From contig NZ_CANPVO010000014.1 of the NCBI RefSeq assembly GCF_947581785.1, positions 1 through 64,000 of the forward strand: DNA of 64,000 bases, read 5' to 3'. Shown here in pieces: positions 25,592 to 34,274 of the stretch. This DNA is from Candidatus Palauibacter polyketidifaciens (GTDB lineage Bacteria > Gemmatimonadota > Gemmatimonadetes > Palauibacterales > Palauibacteraceae). A model generated the notes under the pieces. It saw only the letters and a program-made list of their open reading frames with translations, had not been told where the DNA came from and did no database searches. Position 1 is the stretch's first letter. The number at the start of each line of letters is the position of its first letter. The position numbers and the translations under genes are program-made.

Positions 25592-26964
25592 CGGACCCGC
25601 GCCGCCGGCTCCCTTCCATGGACGCGCTCCTCAAGGAACCCGAGCTCGTCCCTCTGATCGACCGCTACGGTCGCGAGACGGTGAAGGACTCGCTCCGCCG
25701 GGCCCTGGACCGTGCCCGCGCGGGAGCCGGTCAAGAGCGGTCCGATTCGGTCGATCTCCTACGGGCGGCGGAACGCGATCTGGAGGCGCGATCCCGGCCA
25801 TCGCTGCGGCGGACGCTGAACGGAACGGGCGTCGTGCTCCACACCAACCTCGGCCGGGCGCCGCTCGCCGACGCGGCGGGTCGCGCCCAGGCGGAGGCCG
25901 CCGGCTATGGGAACGTGGAACTCTCCCTCGCGACGGGCCGCCGCGGCTCGCGATACGACCACTGCAGCGAAGTCGTCTGCGAGCTGACGGGTGCGGGCGC
26001 GGCGATCATCGCAAACAACAACGCGGCGGCCGTGGCGCTCGTCGTGAACGAACTGGCGCGAGGCCGCGAGGTGCTCGTGTCCCGCGGGGAACTCGTCGAA
26101 ATCGGAGGCACGTTCAGGATCCCCGATGTCGTGGGTCGGAGCGGCGGCAGGTTGCGGGAGGTCGGCACGACGAACCGGACACGAGTCTCCGACTATGCGG
26201 CGGCCGTCAGCGAATCGACCGGACTCATTCTGCGGGTCCACCCCTCGAACTACCGCGTCGAGGGCTTCTCGGCGCGCCCCCCGCTCGCGGCTCTGGTGTC
26301 TCTCTCCCGGGAGCGCGGGATCCCGCTCGCGCACGACCTCGGCTCCGGACTGCTCGACGCCGATCTCCTGCCCGACTTCCCGGAGGGACCCACCGCGCGG
26401 GGTTCGCTGGCCGCGGGCGTCGACCTCGCGACCTGGAGCGGCGACAAGCTCCTCGGGGGACCGCAGGCCGGGATCATCGCCGGCGATGCGGCGTTGATCG
26501 GGCGTTTGCGCCGGAATCCCCTCCTCCGGGCGTTTCGGGTGGACAAGACGACGCTCGCCGCCCTCGAAGCCACACTGATGCTCTACCGCGACCCGGAGCT
26601 TGCCGTCCGGCGCGTACCGGCGCTGCGGATGCTGCGCGAGCCGGTGGAGGCGGTCGAAGCCCGCGCGGCCGCCGCACGCATCGAGCCTCCACAGCGAAGT
26701 GGAGCCCGCGTGGAGGTGGTCCCGACCGAGGCCATGGTCGGAGGAGGCGCCTTTCCCGGGTTCGCGATTCCCTCGGCCGGGTGGGCCGTGACGGGGATCG
26801 ATGTCGAGCGGCTCGCGGCGGAGTGCCGCGCCGGCCCCCTCCCGCTCATCGGCCGCATCGAGCGTGCGGCGTTCATCGTCGATGTGCGGACCCTGCCCGG
26901 CGAGGAAACGGCCCGAGCCGCCGCAACTCTCACCTCGGCGCTCGATCGGCTCGCCGATGTCTGA
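25588..26964 (+). CDS. selA: L-seryl-tRNA(Sec) selenium transferase
   Basis: A 458-residue PLP enzyme that converts Ser-tRNA(Sec) to Sec-tRNA(Sec) with selenophosphate. The N-terminal domain is typical (LPSMDALLKEPELVPLIDRYGRETVKDSLR), the fold-type I core has TGRRGSRYDHCSEVVCELTGA and the PLP lysine in SGDKLLGGPQAG (Lys287). It implies that this organism makes selenoproteins, but selB, selC and selD are not in the window and I see no in-frame TGA in a neighbouring gene. It overlaps the lipoprotein gene by 4 bp and purN by 8 bp. Confidence 0.94.
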   Translation: MTDPRRRLPSMDALLKEPELVPLIDRYGRETVKDSLRRALDRARAGAGQERSDSVDLLRAAERDLEARSRPSLRRTLNGTGVVLHTNLGRAPLADAAGRAQAEAAGYGNVELSLATGRRGSRYDHCSEVVCELTGAGAAIIANNNAAAVALVVNELARGREVLVSRGELVEIGGTFRIPDVVGRSGGRLREVGTTNRTRVSDYAAAVSESTGLILRVHPSNYRVEGFSARPPLAALVSLSRERGIPLAHDLGSGLLDADLLPDFPEGPTARGSLAAGVDLATWSGDKLLGGPQAGIIAGDAALIGRLRRNPLLRAFRVDKTTLAALEATLMLYRDPELAVRRVPALRMLREPVEAVEARAAAARIEPPQRSGARVEVVPTEAMVGGGAFPGFAIPSAGWAVTGIDVERLAAECRAGPLPLIGRIERAAFIVDVRTLPGEETARAAATLTSALDRLADV

Positions 26965-27622
26965 CGCCGTGAGGATCGCCGTCCTCGCGTCGGGAGGCGG
27001 TTCCAACTTCCAGGCGCTCGTCGACCGCTTCCAGCGCCCGGACAGCCCGGAGCGCGAGGTCGTCGGGGTGATCGCCAGTCGCGAAGGGGCCGGCGTCCTC
27101 GAACGGGCGCGGCGGGCCGGGGTGGCGTCGGCGGTCTCGCCGCCGGCGACGAGCGAAGAAGCGGCGACCTTCCTCCGCCGCACGCTCGACGAGTGGCGAA
27201 GCGACATCGTGGTCCTGGCCGGCTACATGAAACTGGTGCCCGAAGCCGTCGTGCGGGCCTACTGGGGGAGGGTCCTGAACATCCACCCCGCGCTGCTGCC
27301 CTCCTTCGGCGGCCAGGGGATGTACGGCGCCCGCGTGCATCGCGCGGTCATCGACGCCGGCGTTCGGATCACCGGAGCGACCGTCCATTTCGTTGACGAG
27401 GCGTACGACCGGGGTCCGATCCTGTGCCAGTGGCCCGTACCCGTGCTCGCGGGCGATACTCCGGAGTCCGTCGCGGCCCGCGTACTGACGGTGGAGCACC
27501 GGATTCTGCCCGCGGCCGTGGAAGCCCTCGCTTCGGGGGCGGTCCGTCTGGAAGCGGACCGTCGGGTCCGCTGGGTTCGCGAGTGGTTCGAGACGGAATC
27601 GTTCACCAACCGGGAAGGATGA
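26957..27622 (+). CDS. purN: Phosphoribosylglycinamide formyltransferase
   Basis: A 221-residue folate-dependent GAR transformylase, the third step of purine synthesis. Motifs: IAVLASGGGSNFQAL (phosphate loop), the catalytic Asn and His in NIHPALLPSFGG, and the catalytic Asp in HFVDEAYDRGPIL. The ATG at 26957 lies inside the end of selA, with an 8-bp overlap. It is followed after six bases by purH, so two transformylase steps of the pathway are translated together. Confidence 0.95.
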   Translation: MSDAVRIAVLASGGGSNFQALVDRFQRPDSPEREVVGVIASREGAGVLERARRAGVASAVSPPATSEEAATFLRRTLDEWRSDIVVLAGYMKLVPEAVVRAYWGRVLNIHPALLPSFGGQGMYGARVHRAVIDAGVRITGATVHFVDEAYDRGPILCQWPVPVLAGDTPESVAARVLTVEHRILPAAVEALASGAVRLEADRRVRWVREWFETESFTNREG

Positions 27623-27628
27623 GAGGGG

Positions 27629-29218
27629 ATGCCGACTGCGCTCGTGAGCGTTTCGGACAAGACGGGGATCGAGGACTTCTGTGCGGGACTGATCGCGCGG
27701 GGCTGGGAGATCGCCTCCACGGGAGGGACGATGCGGACGCTGCTCGCGGCGGGGCTGGAGGTCCGCGGCGTGAGCGACCTGACCGGCCATCCGGAGATGC
27801 TTGGCGGCCGCGTGAAGACGCTGCACCCGAGGGTGCACGGCGGGATCCTGGCCCGGCGCGAGGTGGCGGACGACCTGGACCAGCTTGCCGCGCACGGGAT
27901 GGTTCCCATCGACCTCGTGGCCGTGAACCTGTACCCGTTCCGCGAGACTGTAGCCGGCGGGGACGTCACGCTCGGGGAGGCGCTGGAGCAGATCGACATC
28001 GGTGGCCCGACGATGCTCCGGGCATCGGCGAAGAACCATCCATCCGTCTGGTCCGTGTGCGATCCGGCCGACTACGGGCGGGTGCTCGACGCCCTCGATG
28101 CCGGGGACGCGCCGGAGACACTGCAGCTGAGGCGGGAGCTGGCGGCCAAGGTGTTCGGGCACACAGCGGCCTATGACGCGGCGATCACCCGCTACCTGAC
28201 CCGGCCGGATGGAACGGCGGATTCGACCGACCTCGCGGCGGAAGAGGCCGTCGTCTCGCTCGTGCGCGTGCAGTCGCTGCGGTACGGGGAGAATCCGGAC
28301 CAGGAGGCCGCCTTCTTCCGCGATGGGGCGGGTCCACCGCGGGGGATTCCCGCGCTCGTGCAACTGCACGGCCGGGAACTCTCGTTCAACAACATCCTCG
28401 ACGTGGACGGGGCCCTCACGGCGATCGCGCCCTTTGTGTCCGGGGGGCGCGCCGCCTGCGCGATCCTCAAGCACTCGACGCCGTGCGGCCTCGCCGTCGG
28501 CGCATCCCCGCTGGAGGCCTATGAGAAGGCGCTCGCGTGCGACCCCGTTTCGGCGTTCGGTTCGGTCATCGCCTTCACGGACTCGCTGACGGAGGCCGTC
28601 GCGGAAGCCCTCTCCCGGAACTTCGTGGAAGGCGTGGTGGCGCCGGGATACTCGGAGGATGCGCTCCGCCTCCTGCGGGCGAAAAAGAACATCCGGATCC
28701 TGAAGCCCGAAACGGGCGCGGCGCTGGACGCGGGGGGCCATCTGCGGGAAGGGGTCGAAGTGCGCGGCGTGCGCGGCGGGGTCCTGCTGCAGGCGGCACC
28801 ACGACCGGCGTGCGAGGTGAATCGGGGGGCCGACGTCCCGACGGCGCGTGTTCCGAGCGACGCGGAGTGGGACGATCTCGCGTTCGCGTGGTCCGCGGTG
28901 CAGAGCGTGAAGTCGAACGCGATCCTGCTCGCGCGCGACGGGGCATCGATCGGAATCGGCGCGGGGCAGATGAGCCGCGTCGACTCGGTGGAGATTTCGA
29001 TCCGCAAGGCCCGGGCGCAGGGGTTCGACGTGGCGGGCGCCGTCCTCGGGTCGGACGCCTTCTTCCCCTTCCGCGACGGCATCGATGCGGCGGCCGCCGC
29101 CGGGGTGACCGCGATCGCGCAGCCGGGTGGTTCGAAGCGCGATGCGGAGGTCGTCGAGGCCGCGGATGAGCACGGCATCGCGATGGTCTTCACCGGGCGG
29201 CGGCTCTTCCGCCACTAG
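27629..29218 (+). CDS. purH: Bifunctional AICAR transformylase / IMP cyclohydrolase
   Basis: A 529-residue enzyme for the last two steps to IMP. The N-terminal cyclohydrolase domain (about 1-195) has SVSDKTGIEDF, STGGTMRTL and GGRVKTLHPRVHGGILARR. The C-terminal transformylase domain has RYGENPDQEAAFF, the Lys-His pair in AILKHSTPCGLAVG, and the terminal GGSKRDAEVVEAADEHGIAMVFTGRRLFRH, a near-universal PurH ending. The length is normal. It is the end of the plus-strand run; a G17 tract follows 29 bases downstream. Confidence 0.97.
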   Translation: MPTALVSVSDKTGIEDFCAGLIARGWEIASTGGTMRTLLAAGLEVRGVSDLTGHPEMLGGRVKTLHPRVHGGILARREVADDLDQLAAHGMVPIDLVAVNLYPFRETVAGGDVTLGEALEQIDIGGPTMLRASAKNHPSVWSVCDPADYGRVLDALDAGDAPETLQLRRELAAKVFGHTAAYDAAITRYLTRPDGTADSTDLAAEEAVVSLVRVQSLRYGENPDQEAAFFRDGAGPPRGIPALVQLHGRELSFNNILDVDGALTAIAPFVSGGRAACAILKHSTPCGLAVGASPLEAYEKALACDPVSAFGSVIAFTDSLTEAVAEALSRNFVEGVVAPGYSEDALRLLRAKKNIRILKPETGAALDAGGHLREGVEVRGVRGGVLLQAAPRPACEVNRGADVPTARVPSDAEWDDLAFAWSAVQSVKSNAILLARDGASIGIGAGQMSRVDSVEISIRKARAQGFDVAGAVLGSDAFFPFRDGIDAAAAAGVTAIAQPGGSKRDAEVVEAADEHGIAMVFTGRRLFRH

Positions 29219-29247
29219 CGTCCTCGCCGTCCGAGGCAGAGCGGCGC

Positions 29248-29264
29248 GGGGGGGGGGGGGGGGG
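29248..29264 (+). repeat. Homopolymer of 17 consecutive G
   Basis: An uninterrupted run of 17 G lies between purH and msrP, 109 bases upstream of the msrP start. It is followed at once by TTGCGA (29265-29270) and, further on, TATATT (29292-29297), which could be parts of an msrP promoter although their spacing (21 bases) is long. Tracts of this kind slip during replication and can also form G-quadruplexes; assembly error is a further possibility. Confidence 0.85.
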
Positions 29265-29373
29265 TTGCGAAACACGCGGCGCCGGAGCGGTTATATTTCA
29301 AGCGGGTAACGCCGCAGGCGAAGCGGCCGGCGACCGGCGGGGACCGGAGGCCGAACGGCAAGGGAGAATCTCC

Positions 29374-30405
29374 ATGGCGAACATTCATATTCCGCCCGGC
29401 TGGCGGATCAGGGAGAACGAAGCGACGCCGGAGTCGGTGTACCTCGACCGGCGGCAGTTCGTCGCCCGCATGGGCGGGGGAGCGATCCTCGCCGCCGCCT
29501 CGCTCGCGTGCCGGCCGGGGGGGGCGGCGGTAGCCCAGCAGCGGGGCCCCCTCGACAACATCCCGGACACTCCGACCGCGGATCTCTATCCCGTCGCGGT
29601 GAACGACCCGCGCTTCACGCCCGGCGACCGCCACAAGGAGGTCTCGCCGGAGGAGATCGTGGCCACGTACAACAACTTCTACGAGTTCGGCACGGACAAG
29701 GATGGGGTGTGGCGCAACGTCGGTCCGTTCGAGGCCCGCCCGTGGGAACTGGAAGTCACGGGTCTCGTCGAGAACCCGGGCGTCTACGACCTCGTGGAGC
29801 TGGAACGCGCCTTCCCGCTCGAGGAACGGATATACCGGCACCGCTGCGTGGAGCGGTGGTCCGTCGTCGTACCGTGGATCGGCTTCCCGCTCGCCCGGCT
29901 GCTGGAGCGGGTGCAGCCGCGCAACGAGGCCCGCTACGTCGGCTTCGTGACCTTCAACCGGCCGGAGCAGGCCTTCGGCCAGAAGACGCAGACCTGGTAC
30001 AAGTGGCCCTACTACGAGGGGCTTCGCATGGACGAAGCGATGAACGAACTCGCCTTCGTCGCGACGGGGATGTACGGCCATCCGCTGCAGAAGCAGAACG
30101 GCGCGCCGGTCCGCATCCACGTGCCCTGGAAGTACGGGTACAAGAGCCCGAAGAGCATCGTCCGCATCGACATCACCGACGAGATGCCGACGACCTTCTG
30201 GAACGACCTGCAGCCGTCCGAATACGGCTTCTACTCGAACGTGGATCCCGGCGTGCCTCATCCCCGCTGGTCCCAGGCGCAGGAGGAAATCGTCGGCACC
30301 GGACAACGGGTTCCGACGCTACCGTTCAACGGATACGGCGAGTGGGTGGGGGAACTCTACGGCGGTCGCGTGACGCCGGTCGGAGACGTGCCGCACGCCC
30401 GCTGA
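29374..30405 (+). CDS. msrP: Molybdopterin-dependent methionine sulfoxide reductase catalytic subunit
   Basis: A 343-residue member of the sulfite oxidase/YedY family that repairs oxidised methionine in periplasmic proteins. The N-terminus has a Tat-type signal (DRRQFVARMGGGAILAAASLA). The molybdenum-binding Cys is in YRHRCVERWSVVVPWIGFPL (Cys158), and the substrate region includes KWPYYEGLRMDEAMNELAF and NGAPVRIHVPWKYGYKSPKSI. Its usual membrane haem partner MsrQ (YedZ) is not adjacent; the next genes are the cytochrome oxidase operon. It stands alone between a G17 tract and two strong hairpins. Confidence 0.92.
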   Translation: MANIHIPPGWRIRENEATPESVYLDRRQFVARMGGGAILAAASLACRPGGAAVAQQRGPLDNIPDTPTADLYPVAVNDPRFTPGDRHKEVSPEEIVATYNNFYEFGTDKDGVWRNVGPFEARPWELEVTGLVENPGVYDLVELERAFPLEERIYRHRCVERWSVVVPWIGFPLARLLERVQPRNEARYVGFVTFNRPEQAFGQKTQTWYKWPYYEGLRMDEAMNELAFVATGMYGHPLQKQNGAPVRIHVPWKYGYKSPKSIVRIDITDEMPTTFWNDLQPSEYGFYSNVDPGVPHPRWSQAQEEIVGTGQRVPTLPFNGYGEWVGELYGGRVTPVGDVPHAR

Positions 30406-30411
30406 GGTTGC

Positions 30412-30440
30412 GGCGGGCGGGGCTTCTTGACCCGCCCGCC
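30412..30440 (+). terminator. Strong hairpin after msrP
   Basis: A perfect 10-bp GC stem (GGCGGGCGGG / CCCGCCCGCC) with a 9-base loop starts seven bases after the msrP stop. There is no clear T-run, so termination may need a factor, but stem strength and position make it the likely msrP terminator. Its right arm overlaps the -35 element of the proposed cta promoter. Confidence 0.6.
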
Positions 30441-30455
30441 ATGCCCGGCTAAAGT
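30427..30455 (+). promoter_or_regulatory. Candidate housekeeping promoter of the cta operon
   Basis: TTGACC (30427-30432) and TAAAGT (30450-30455) are separated by 17 bases, a good match to the sigma-70 consensus. Transcription would start near 30462, about 65 bases before ctaC. A pair of the same quality and spacing precedes rpsA. Confidence 0.5.
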
Positions 30456-30458
30456 CCT

Positions 30459-30484
30459 GCGGGCTCCGTGGATGCGGAGCCCGC
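30459..30484 (+). other. Perfect hairpin at the expected 5' end of cta mRNA
   Basis: GCGGGCTCCG and CGGAGCCCGC form a perfect 10-bp stem with a 6-base loop. If the promoter above is right, this hairpin sits at the very start of the cta transcript, where it could protect the mRNA from decay or act as a regulatory stem. It lacks a T-run and so is unlikely to be a plain terminator. Confidence 0.5.
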
Positions 30485-30525
30485 CCTGAATTCGAGGTTT
30501 CCCCGAAACACATATAGATACGCCC

Positions 30526-31530
30526 TTGAGACGACGCGCGATCGCAGCGCTCGTGCTATTCCTAGGGGTGCTGGTCAGCCAGGGTTGCGGCGGCGAATAT
30601 CCGCAATCCACGCTGCACCCCAGTTCGGATTCCGCCACGCTCATCGACCAGCTCTTCGACCAGATCTTCTGGTGGGCGGTCGGCGTGTTCGTCGTGGTGG
30701 GGGGCGTCCTCATCTACGTGTTCGTGCGTTTTCGGGAGCGCCCGGGGGACGGGCGGCCGAAACAGGTCCACGGCCACCTTCTCCTTGAAGTCGGCTGGAC
30801 GCTGGCCCCGGCGCTCATCCTCGTGGCCATCGCGATCCCGACCATGCGCGCGATCTTCATCATCGACCGGTCGACGCCGGATCCGGAAGCGCTCGTCGTC
30901 GAGGTCATCGGCAAGCAGTGGTGGTGGGAATTCCGTTATCCGGAACTCGGCATCGTGACGGCGAACGAGGCGCACGTTCCGCTGGGCCGCACCGTCGACC
31001 TGCGGCTCCGCTCCGCGGACGTCATGCATTCGTTCTGGGTTCCGCGCCTGGCCGGAAAGCGGGACCTTGTGCCGGGCATCGAAAACCAACTCTGGTTCCG
31101 GCCGGATTCGGTCGGCGTGTACCACGGACAGTGCGCCGAGTTCTGCGGCACGGCGCACGCCCTCATGGGGATGCGCCTGATCGTGGACGAACCGGAGGAC
31201 TTCGAGCGCTGGGCCCGGGCGAACGCGGAGCCGGCTTCGACGCCTGCGGACGCGGAGGCGCGGGCGGGGCAGGGCGTGTTCATGGCGAACGCGTGCGTGA
31301 GCTGTCACGCGGTGAGAGGGACGCCGGCGGCGGGGCAGTTCGGCCCCGATCTCACGCACTTCGGGAGCCGGCTCACGATCGCCTCGGGCGTGCTTGAGAA
31401 CACGCCCGGGAACCTGGCGCGCTGGCTGGATTCCACCCAGCACGTGAAACCCGGGAATCCGATGCCCGAGGTCGAGTTGAGCGACGCGCAGATCCGGCAG
31501 CTCGTCGCCTATCTCGGCTCGCTCCGCTAG
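30526..31530 (+). CDS. ctaC: Cytochrome c oxidase subunit II with fused cytochrome c domain
   Basis: A 334-residue subunit of a caa3-type oxidase. A signal with lipobox-like VSQGC is followed by two membrane helices (about 45-65 and 85-110) and the cupredoxin domain. CuA ligands are His168, Cys203, Cys207, His211 and Met214 (QCAEFCGTAHALMGM). A C-terminal cytochrome c domain binds one haem through CVSCH (Cys257, Cys260, His261), with Met313 as likely distal ligand. Electrons would pass from soluble cytochrome c through its own haem to CuA. The start is a TTG at 30526 with no good ribosome site. First gene of ctaCDEF. Confidence 0.95.
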   Translation: MRRRAIAALVLFLGVLVSQGCGGEYPQSTLHPSSDSATLIDQLFDQIFWWAVGVFVVVGGVLIYVFVRFRERPGDGRPKQVHGHLLLEVGWTLAPALILVAIAIPTMRAIFIIDRSTPDPEALVVEVIGKQWWWEFRYPELGIVTANEAHVPLGRTVDLRLRSADVMHSFWVPRLAGKRDLVPGIENQLWFRPDSVGVYHGQCAEFCGTAHALMGMRLIVDEPEDFERWARANAEPASTPADAEARAGQGVFMANACVSCHAVRGTPAAGQFGPDLTHFGSRLTIASGVLENTPGNLARWLDSTQHVKPGNPMPEVELSDAQIRQLVAYLGSLR

Positions 31531-31534
31531 CGCC

Positions 31535-33373
31535 ATGGCCATGACCGACGCGCATCCCACCGGGATCTGGAGCTGGCTGACGACGGTCGACCACAAGCGG
31601 ATCGCGATCATGTACTTCGTGGTCGGGTTCGCCTTCCTGCTCGTCGCGGGCTTCGAGGGACAACTCATCCGGCTCCAGCTCGCGGCCCCCGAGCGCAGTT
31701 TCCTCGATCCGGACCTCTACAACCAGCTGTTCACGATGCACGGCACGACGATGGTGTTCTTCGCCGGCATGCCGCTCGTCGTCGCCTTCTTCAACTTCGT
31801 CGTGCCCCTGCAGATCGGGGCGCGCGATGTCGCCTTTCCGCGCCTGAACGCGTTCTCCTTCTGGGTCTTCCTCTTCGGCGGCCTCTTCCTCTATGCGAGC
31901 GTCCCCCTCCGGATGATGCCCGACGGGGGCTGGTTTGCGTACATGCCGCTGACGAACCGCGAGTATTCGCCGGGTCTCGGCATCGACTTCTACGTCCTCT
32001 CGCTCCTGATCTCCGGCGTGGGGTCGATCGCGGGCGGGCTGAACTTCCTCGTCACGATCCTCAACATGAGGGCGCCGGGGATGACGTTCATGAGGATGCC
32101 GCTCTTCACCTGGATGGCGCTCATCGTCTCCGCGCTCATCCTGCTCGCCTTCCCGCCCTTCACGGTCGGCCTGATCTTCATGCTCTTCGACCGCAGCTTC
32201 GGGACGCACTTCTTCGACGCGGCGGCGGGCGCGGACCCCATCCTCTGGCAGCACCTGTTCTGGGTCTTCGGCCACCCCGAGGTCTACATCCTCATCCTGC
32301 CGGCCTTCGGCATCGTATCCGACGTGATCCCGACGTTCTCCAGGAAGATCCTGTTCGGGTATCCCGTCGTCGTCTTCTCGGGCGTGCTCATCGCCTTCCT
32401 CGGCTTCGGCGTCTGGGTCCACCACATGTTCTCGGTCGGACTCGGGCCCGTCGTGAACGCGGTCTTCGGCGGGACGACGATGCTCATCGCGATTCCAACG
32501 GGGATCAAGATCTTCAACTGGATCGCGACGATGTGGGGGGGGCGTCTGCGCTTCCGAACGGCGATGCTCTACGCGGCCGGACTTGTGGCGACGTTCACGA
32601 TCGGCGGCCTGAGCGGCGTCATGCACAGTTCGCCGCCGGCGGACCTGCAGCAGACGGATACGTACTTCGTCGTGGCGCACTTCCACTACGTGCTCATCGG
32701 CGGCACCGTCTTCGGCCTCTTCTGCGGCTTCTACTACTGGTTCCCGAAGGCGACGGGACGGATGCTGCACGAGGGCCTGGGGAAGGCCCACTTCTGGCTC
32801 ACTTTCCTCGCGCTGAACGTGACCTTCTTCCCCATGCACTTCTCGGGGCTCCTCGGGATGCCGAGGCGCACCTACACGTACGCGGACGGGCTCGGGCTGG
32901 ACGTCTTCAATCTGATCTCGACGATCGGGGCTTTCATCTTCACGCTCTCCTTCGTGCCGTTGGTCTGGAATCTGTGGCGCACGTGGCGGCGCGGGGAGGC
33001 GGCCGGACGCAACCCGTGGGACGCGTCGACGCTCGAATGGACGACGGCCTCGCCGCCGCCGCACTACAACTTCGCGGAGATCCCGACGGTCGACCGACGG
33101 GATCCGCTCTGGCATCCCTACATCGAACCGGAGTCCCGGGTGGAGGGGGATGAACCCGGGGGCGCCATGCCGCGGCGGCAGCCGGACGAGCCGCCGGAGC
33201 CGGTGGTCATGCCGAATCCGTCGTACTGGCCGCTCGTACTCGCCGTCGGGATGCTCCTCATGACGATCGGCGCGCTCGGATCGCTCGGGCTCACGCTCTT
33301 CGGTCTGTTCGTGACGGCGGTGGGGCTCTTCGCGTGGGCCTTCGAGCCCCCGTTCGGCGAGGTGGCCCACTGA
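31535..33373 (+). CDS. ctaD: Cytochrome c oxidase subunit I
   Basis: A 612-residue haem-copper oxidase catalytic subunit. The CuB and cross-linked His-Tyr site is in HPEVYILILPAFG, the CuB histidine pair in VWVHHMFSVG, and haem ligands in the AHFHYVLIGG segment. The D-channel Asp is in VPLQIGARDVAFPRLN and the Glu in HPEV, so this is an A1-type proton-pumping enzyme. The C-terminus carries two extra hydrophobic helices (WPLVLAVGMLLMTIGALG and onwards) after a Pro-rich linker. The ATG at 31535 is five bases after ctaC; the stop overlaps ctaE by one base. Confidence 0.97.
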   Translation: MAMTDAHPTGIWSWLTTVDHKRIAIMYFVVGFAFLLVAGFEGQLIRLQLAAPERSFLDPDLYNQLFTMHGTTMVFFAGMPLVVAFFNFVVPLQIGARDVAFPRLNAFSFWVFLFGGLFLYASVPLRMMPDGGWFAYMPLTNREYSPGLGIDFYVLSLLISGVGSIAGGLNFLVTILNMRAPGMTFMRMPLFTWMALIVSALILLAFPPFTVGLIFMLFDRSFGTHFFDAAAGADPILWQHLFWVFGHPEVYILILPAFGIVSDVIPTFSRKILFGYPVVVFSGVLIAFLGFGVWVHHMFSVGLGPVVNAVFGGTTMLIAIPTGIKIFNWIATMWGGRLRFRTAMLYAAGLVATFTIGGLSGVMHSSPPADLQQTDTYFVVAHFHYVLIGGTVFGLFCGFYYWFPKATGRMLHEGLGKAHFWLTFLALNVTFFPMHFSGLLGMPRRTYTYADGLGLDVFNLISTIGAFIFTLSFVPLVWNLWRTWRRGEAAGRNPWDASTLEWTTASPPPHYNFAEIPTVDRRDPLWHPYIEPESRVEGDEPGGAMPRRQPDEPPEPVVMPNPSYWPLVLAVGMLLMTIGALGSLGLTLFGLFVTAVGLFAWAFEPPFGEVAH

Positions 33374-33942
33374 TGGAGGGGCCGACCTCGACGGGAATCC
33401 CGAACCGCAAGCTCGCGATGTGGACCTTCATCGGGTCCGAGTGCATGCTCTTCGGCACGCTGATCGCCACGTACATGATCTATCGCGGTCGGAACCTCGT
33501 GCCGCCCTATCCGCACGACCTCCTGAACATCCCGTTCATCACCGTCACGACCTTCGTGCTCCTGATGAGCAGCCTCATGATGGTGCTCGCGCTCGCGGCG
33601 GTGCAGAGAAACGACCTGCGGGCGACGAAGCTGTGGCTCGGCCTGACGGCGCTATTCGGCCTGATCTTCCTCGGCGGCCAGTACTACGAGTTCAGCCACT
33701 TCGTTCACGAGGGGCTGCCGCTGTCGAGGAACCTCTTCTCGTCGACCTTCTTCGTCCTGACGGGAACGCACGGGGCCCACGTCGCTGGAGGCGTGATCTG
33801 GCTGAGCACGCTCCTCGTGAGGACGGTGAACGGGAAGCTCGACGCCCGCCATGCGGAGACGGTGGAGATCGCCGGTCTCTACTGGCACTTCGTGGACGTC
33901 GTGTGGATTATCCTCTTCACCCTCATCTACCTGCTGGTGTGA
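33373..33942 (+). CDS. ctaE: Cytochrome c oxidase subunit III
   Basis: A 189-residue, five-helix membrane protein: KLAMWTFIGSECMLFGTLIATYM at the N-terminus, NDLRATKLWLGLTALFGLIFLGGQYYEF in the middle, and GTHGAHVAGGVIWL followed by GLYWHFVDVVWIILFTLIYLL at the end, all standard subunit III segments. The short form (five rather than seven helices) is usual where subunit I carries extra C-terminal helices. The start at 33373 shares a base with the ctaD stop (TGATG). Confidence 0.95.
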   Translation: MEGPTSTGIPNRKLAMWTFIGSECMLFGTLIATYMIYRGRNLVPPYPHDLLNIPFITVTTFVLLMSSLMMVLALAAVQRNDLRATKLWLGLTALFGLIFLGGQYYEFSHFVHEGLPLSRNLFSSTFFVLTGTHGAHVAGGVIWLSTLLVRTVNGKLDARHAETVEIAGLYWHFVDVVWIILFTLIYLLV

Positions 33943-33949
33943 GGCACAC

Positions 33950-34246
33950 GTGAGTCGCCACTCCGCCGAATCGCACCCGAGCACGCGCCTCTACGTCGCC
34001 ATCGCGGTGATCCTCGCCGCGCTGACGGCGCTCGAGGTGATGGTGTTCTACATCGAGGCGCTTGCCCCCGTGCTCATTCCAATCCTCCTCGTGATGATGG
34101 CGGCGAAGTTCGCGCTCGTCGCGATGTTCTTCATGCACCTGAAATCCGACGGCCCCGTTCTTACGGCCATCTTCGCCTGGGGGGTCTTCATCGCCACGGC
34201 CGTCGTGGTCGGATTGATGGCGATCTTCGGCAAGTTCGGCGCCTGA
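33950..34246 (+). CDS. ctaF: Cytochrome c oxidase subunit IV (prokaryotic type)
   Basis: A 98-residue protein with three hydrophobic helices (TRLYVAIAVILAALTALEVMVFYI, VLIPILLVMMAAKFALVAMFFMHLK, LTAIFAWGVFIATAVVVGLMAIFG). The MFFMHLK segment is typical of the small subunit IV family. The GTG at 33950 lies seven bases after ctaE. It ends the oxidase operon; the following minus-strand gene converges on it. Confidence 0.92.
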   Translation: MSRHSAESHPSTRLYVAIAVILAALTALEVMVFYIEALAPVLIPILLVMMAAKFALVAMFFMHLKSDGPVLTAIFAWGVFIATAVVVGLMAIFGKFGA

Positions 34247-34274
34247 TTTCGAGCCGTCAGCGGGTGTCGGGCCG

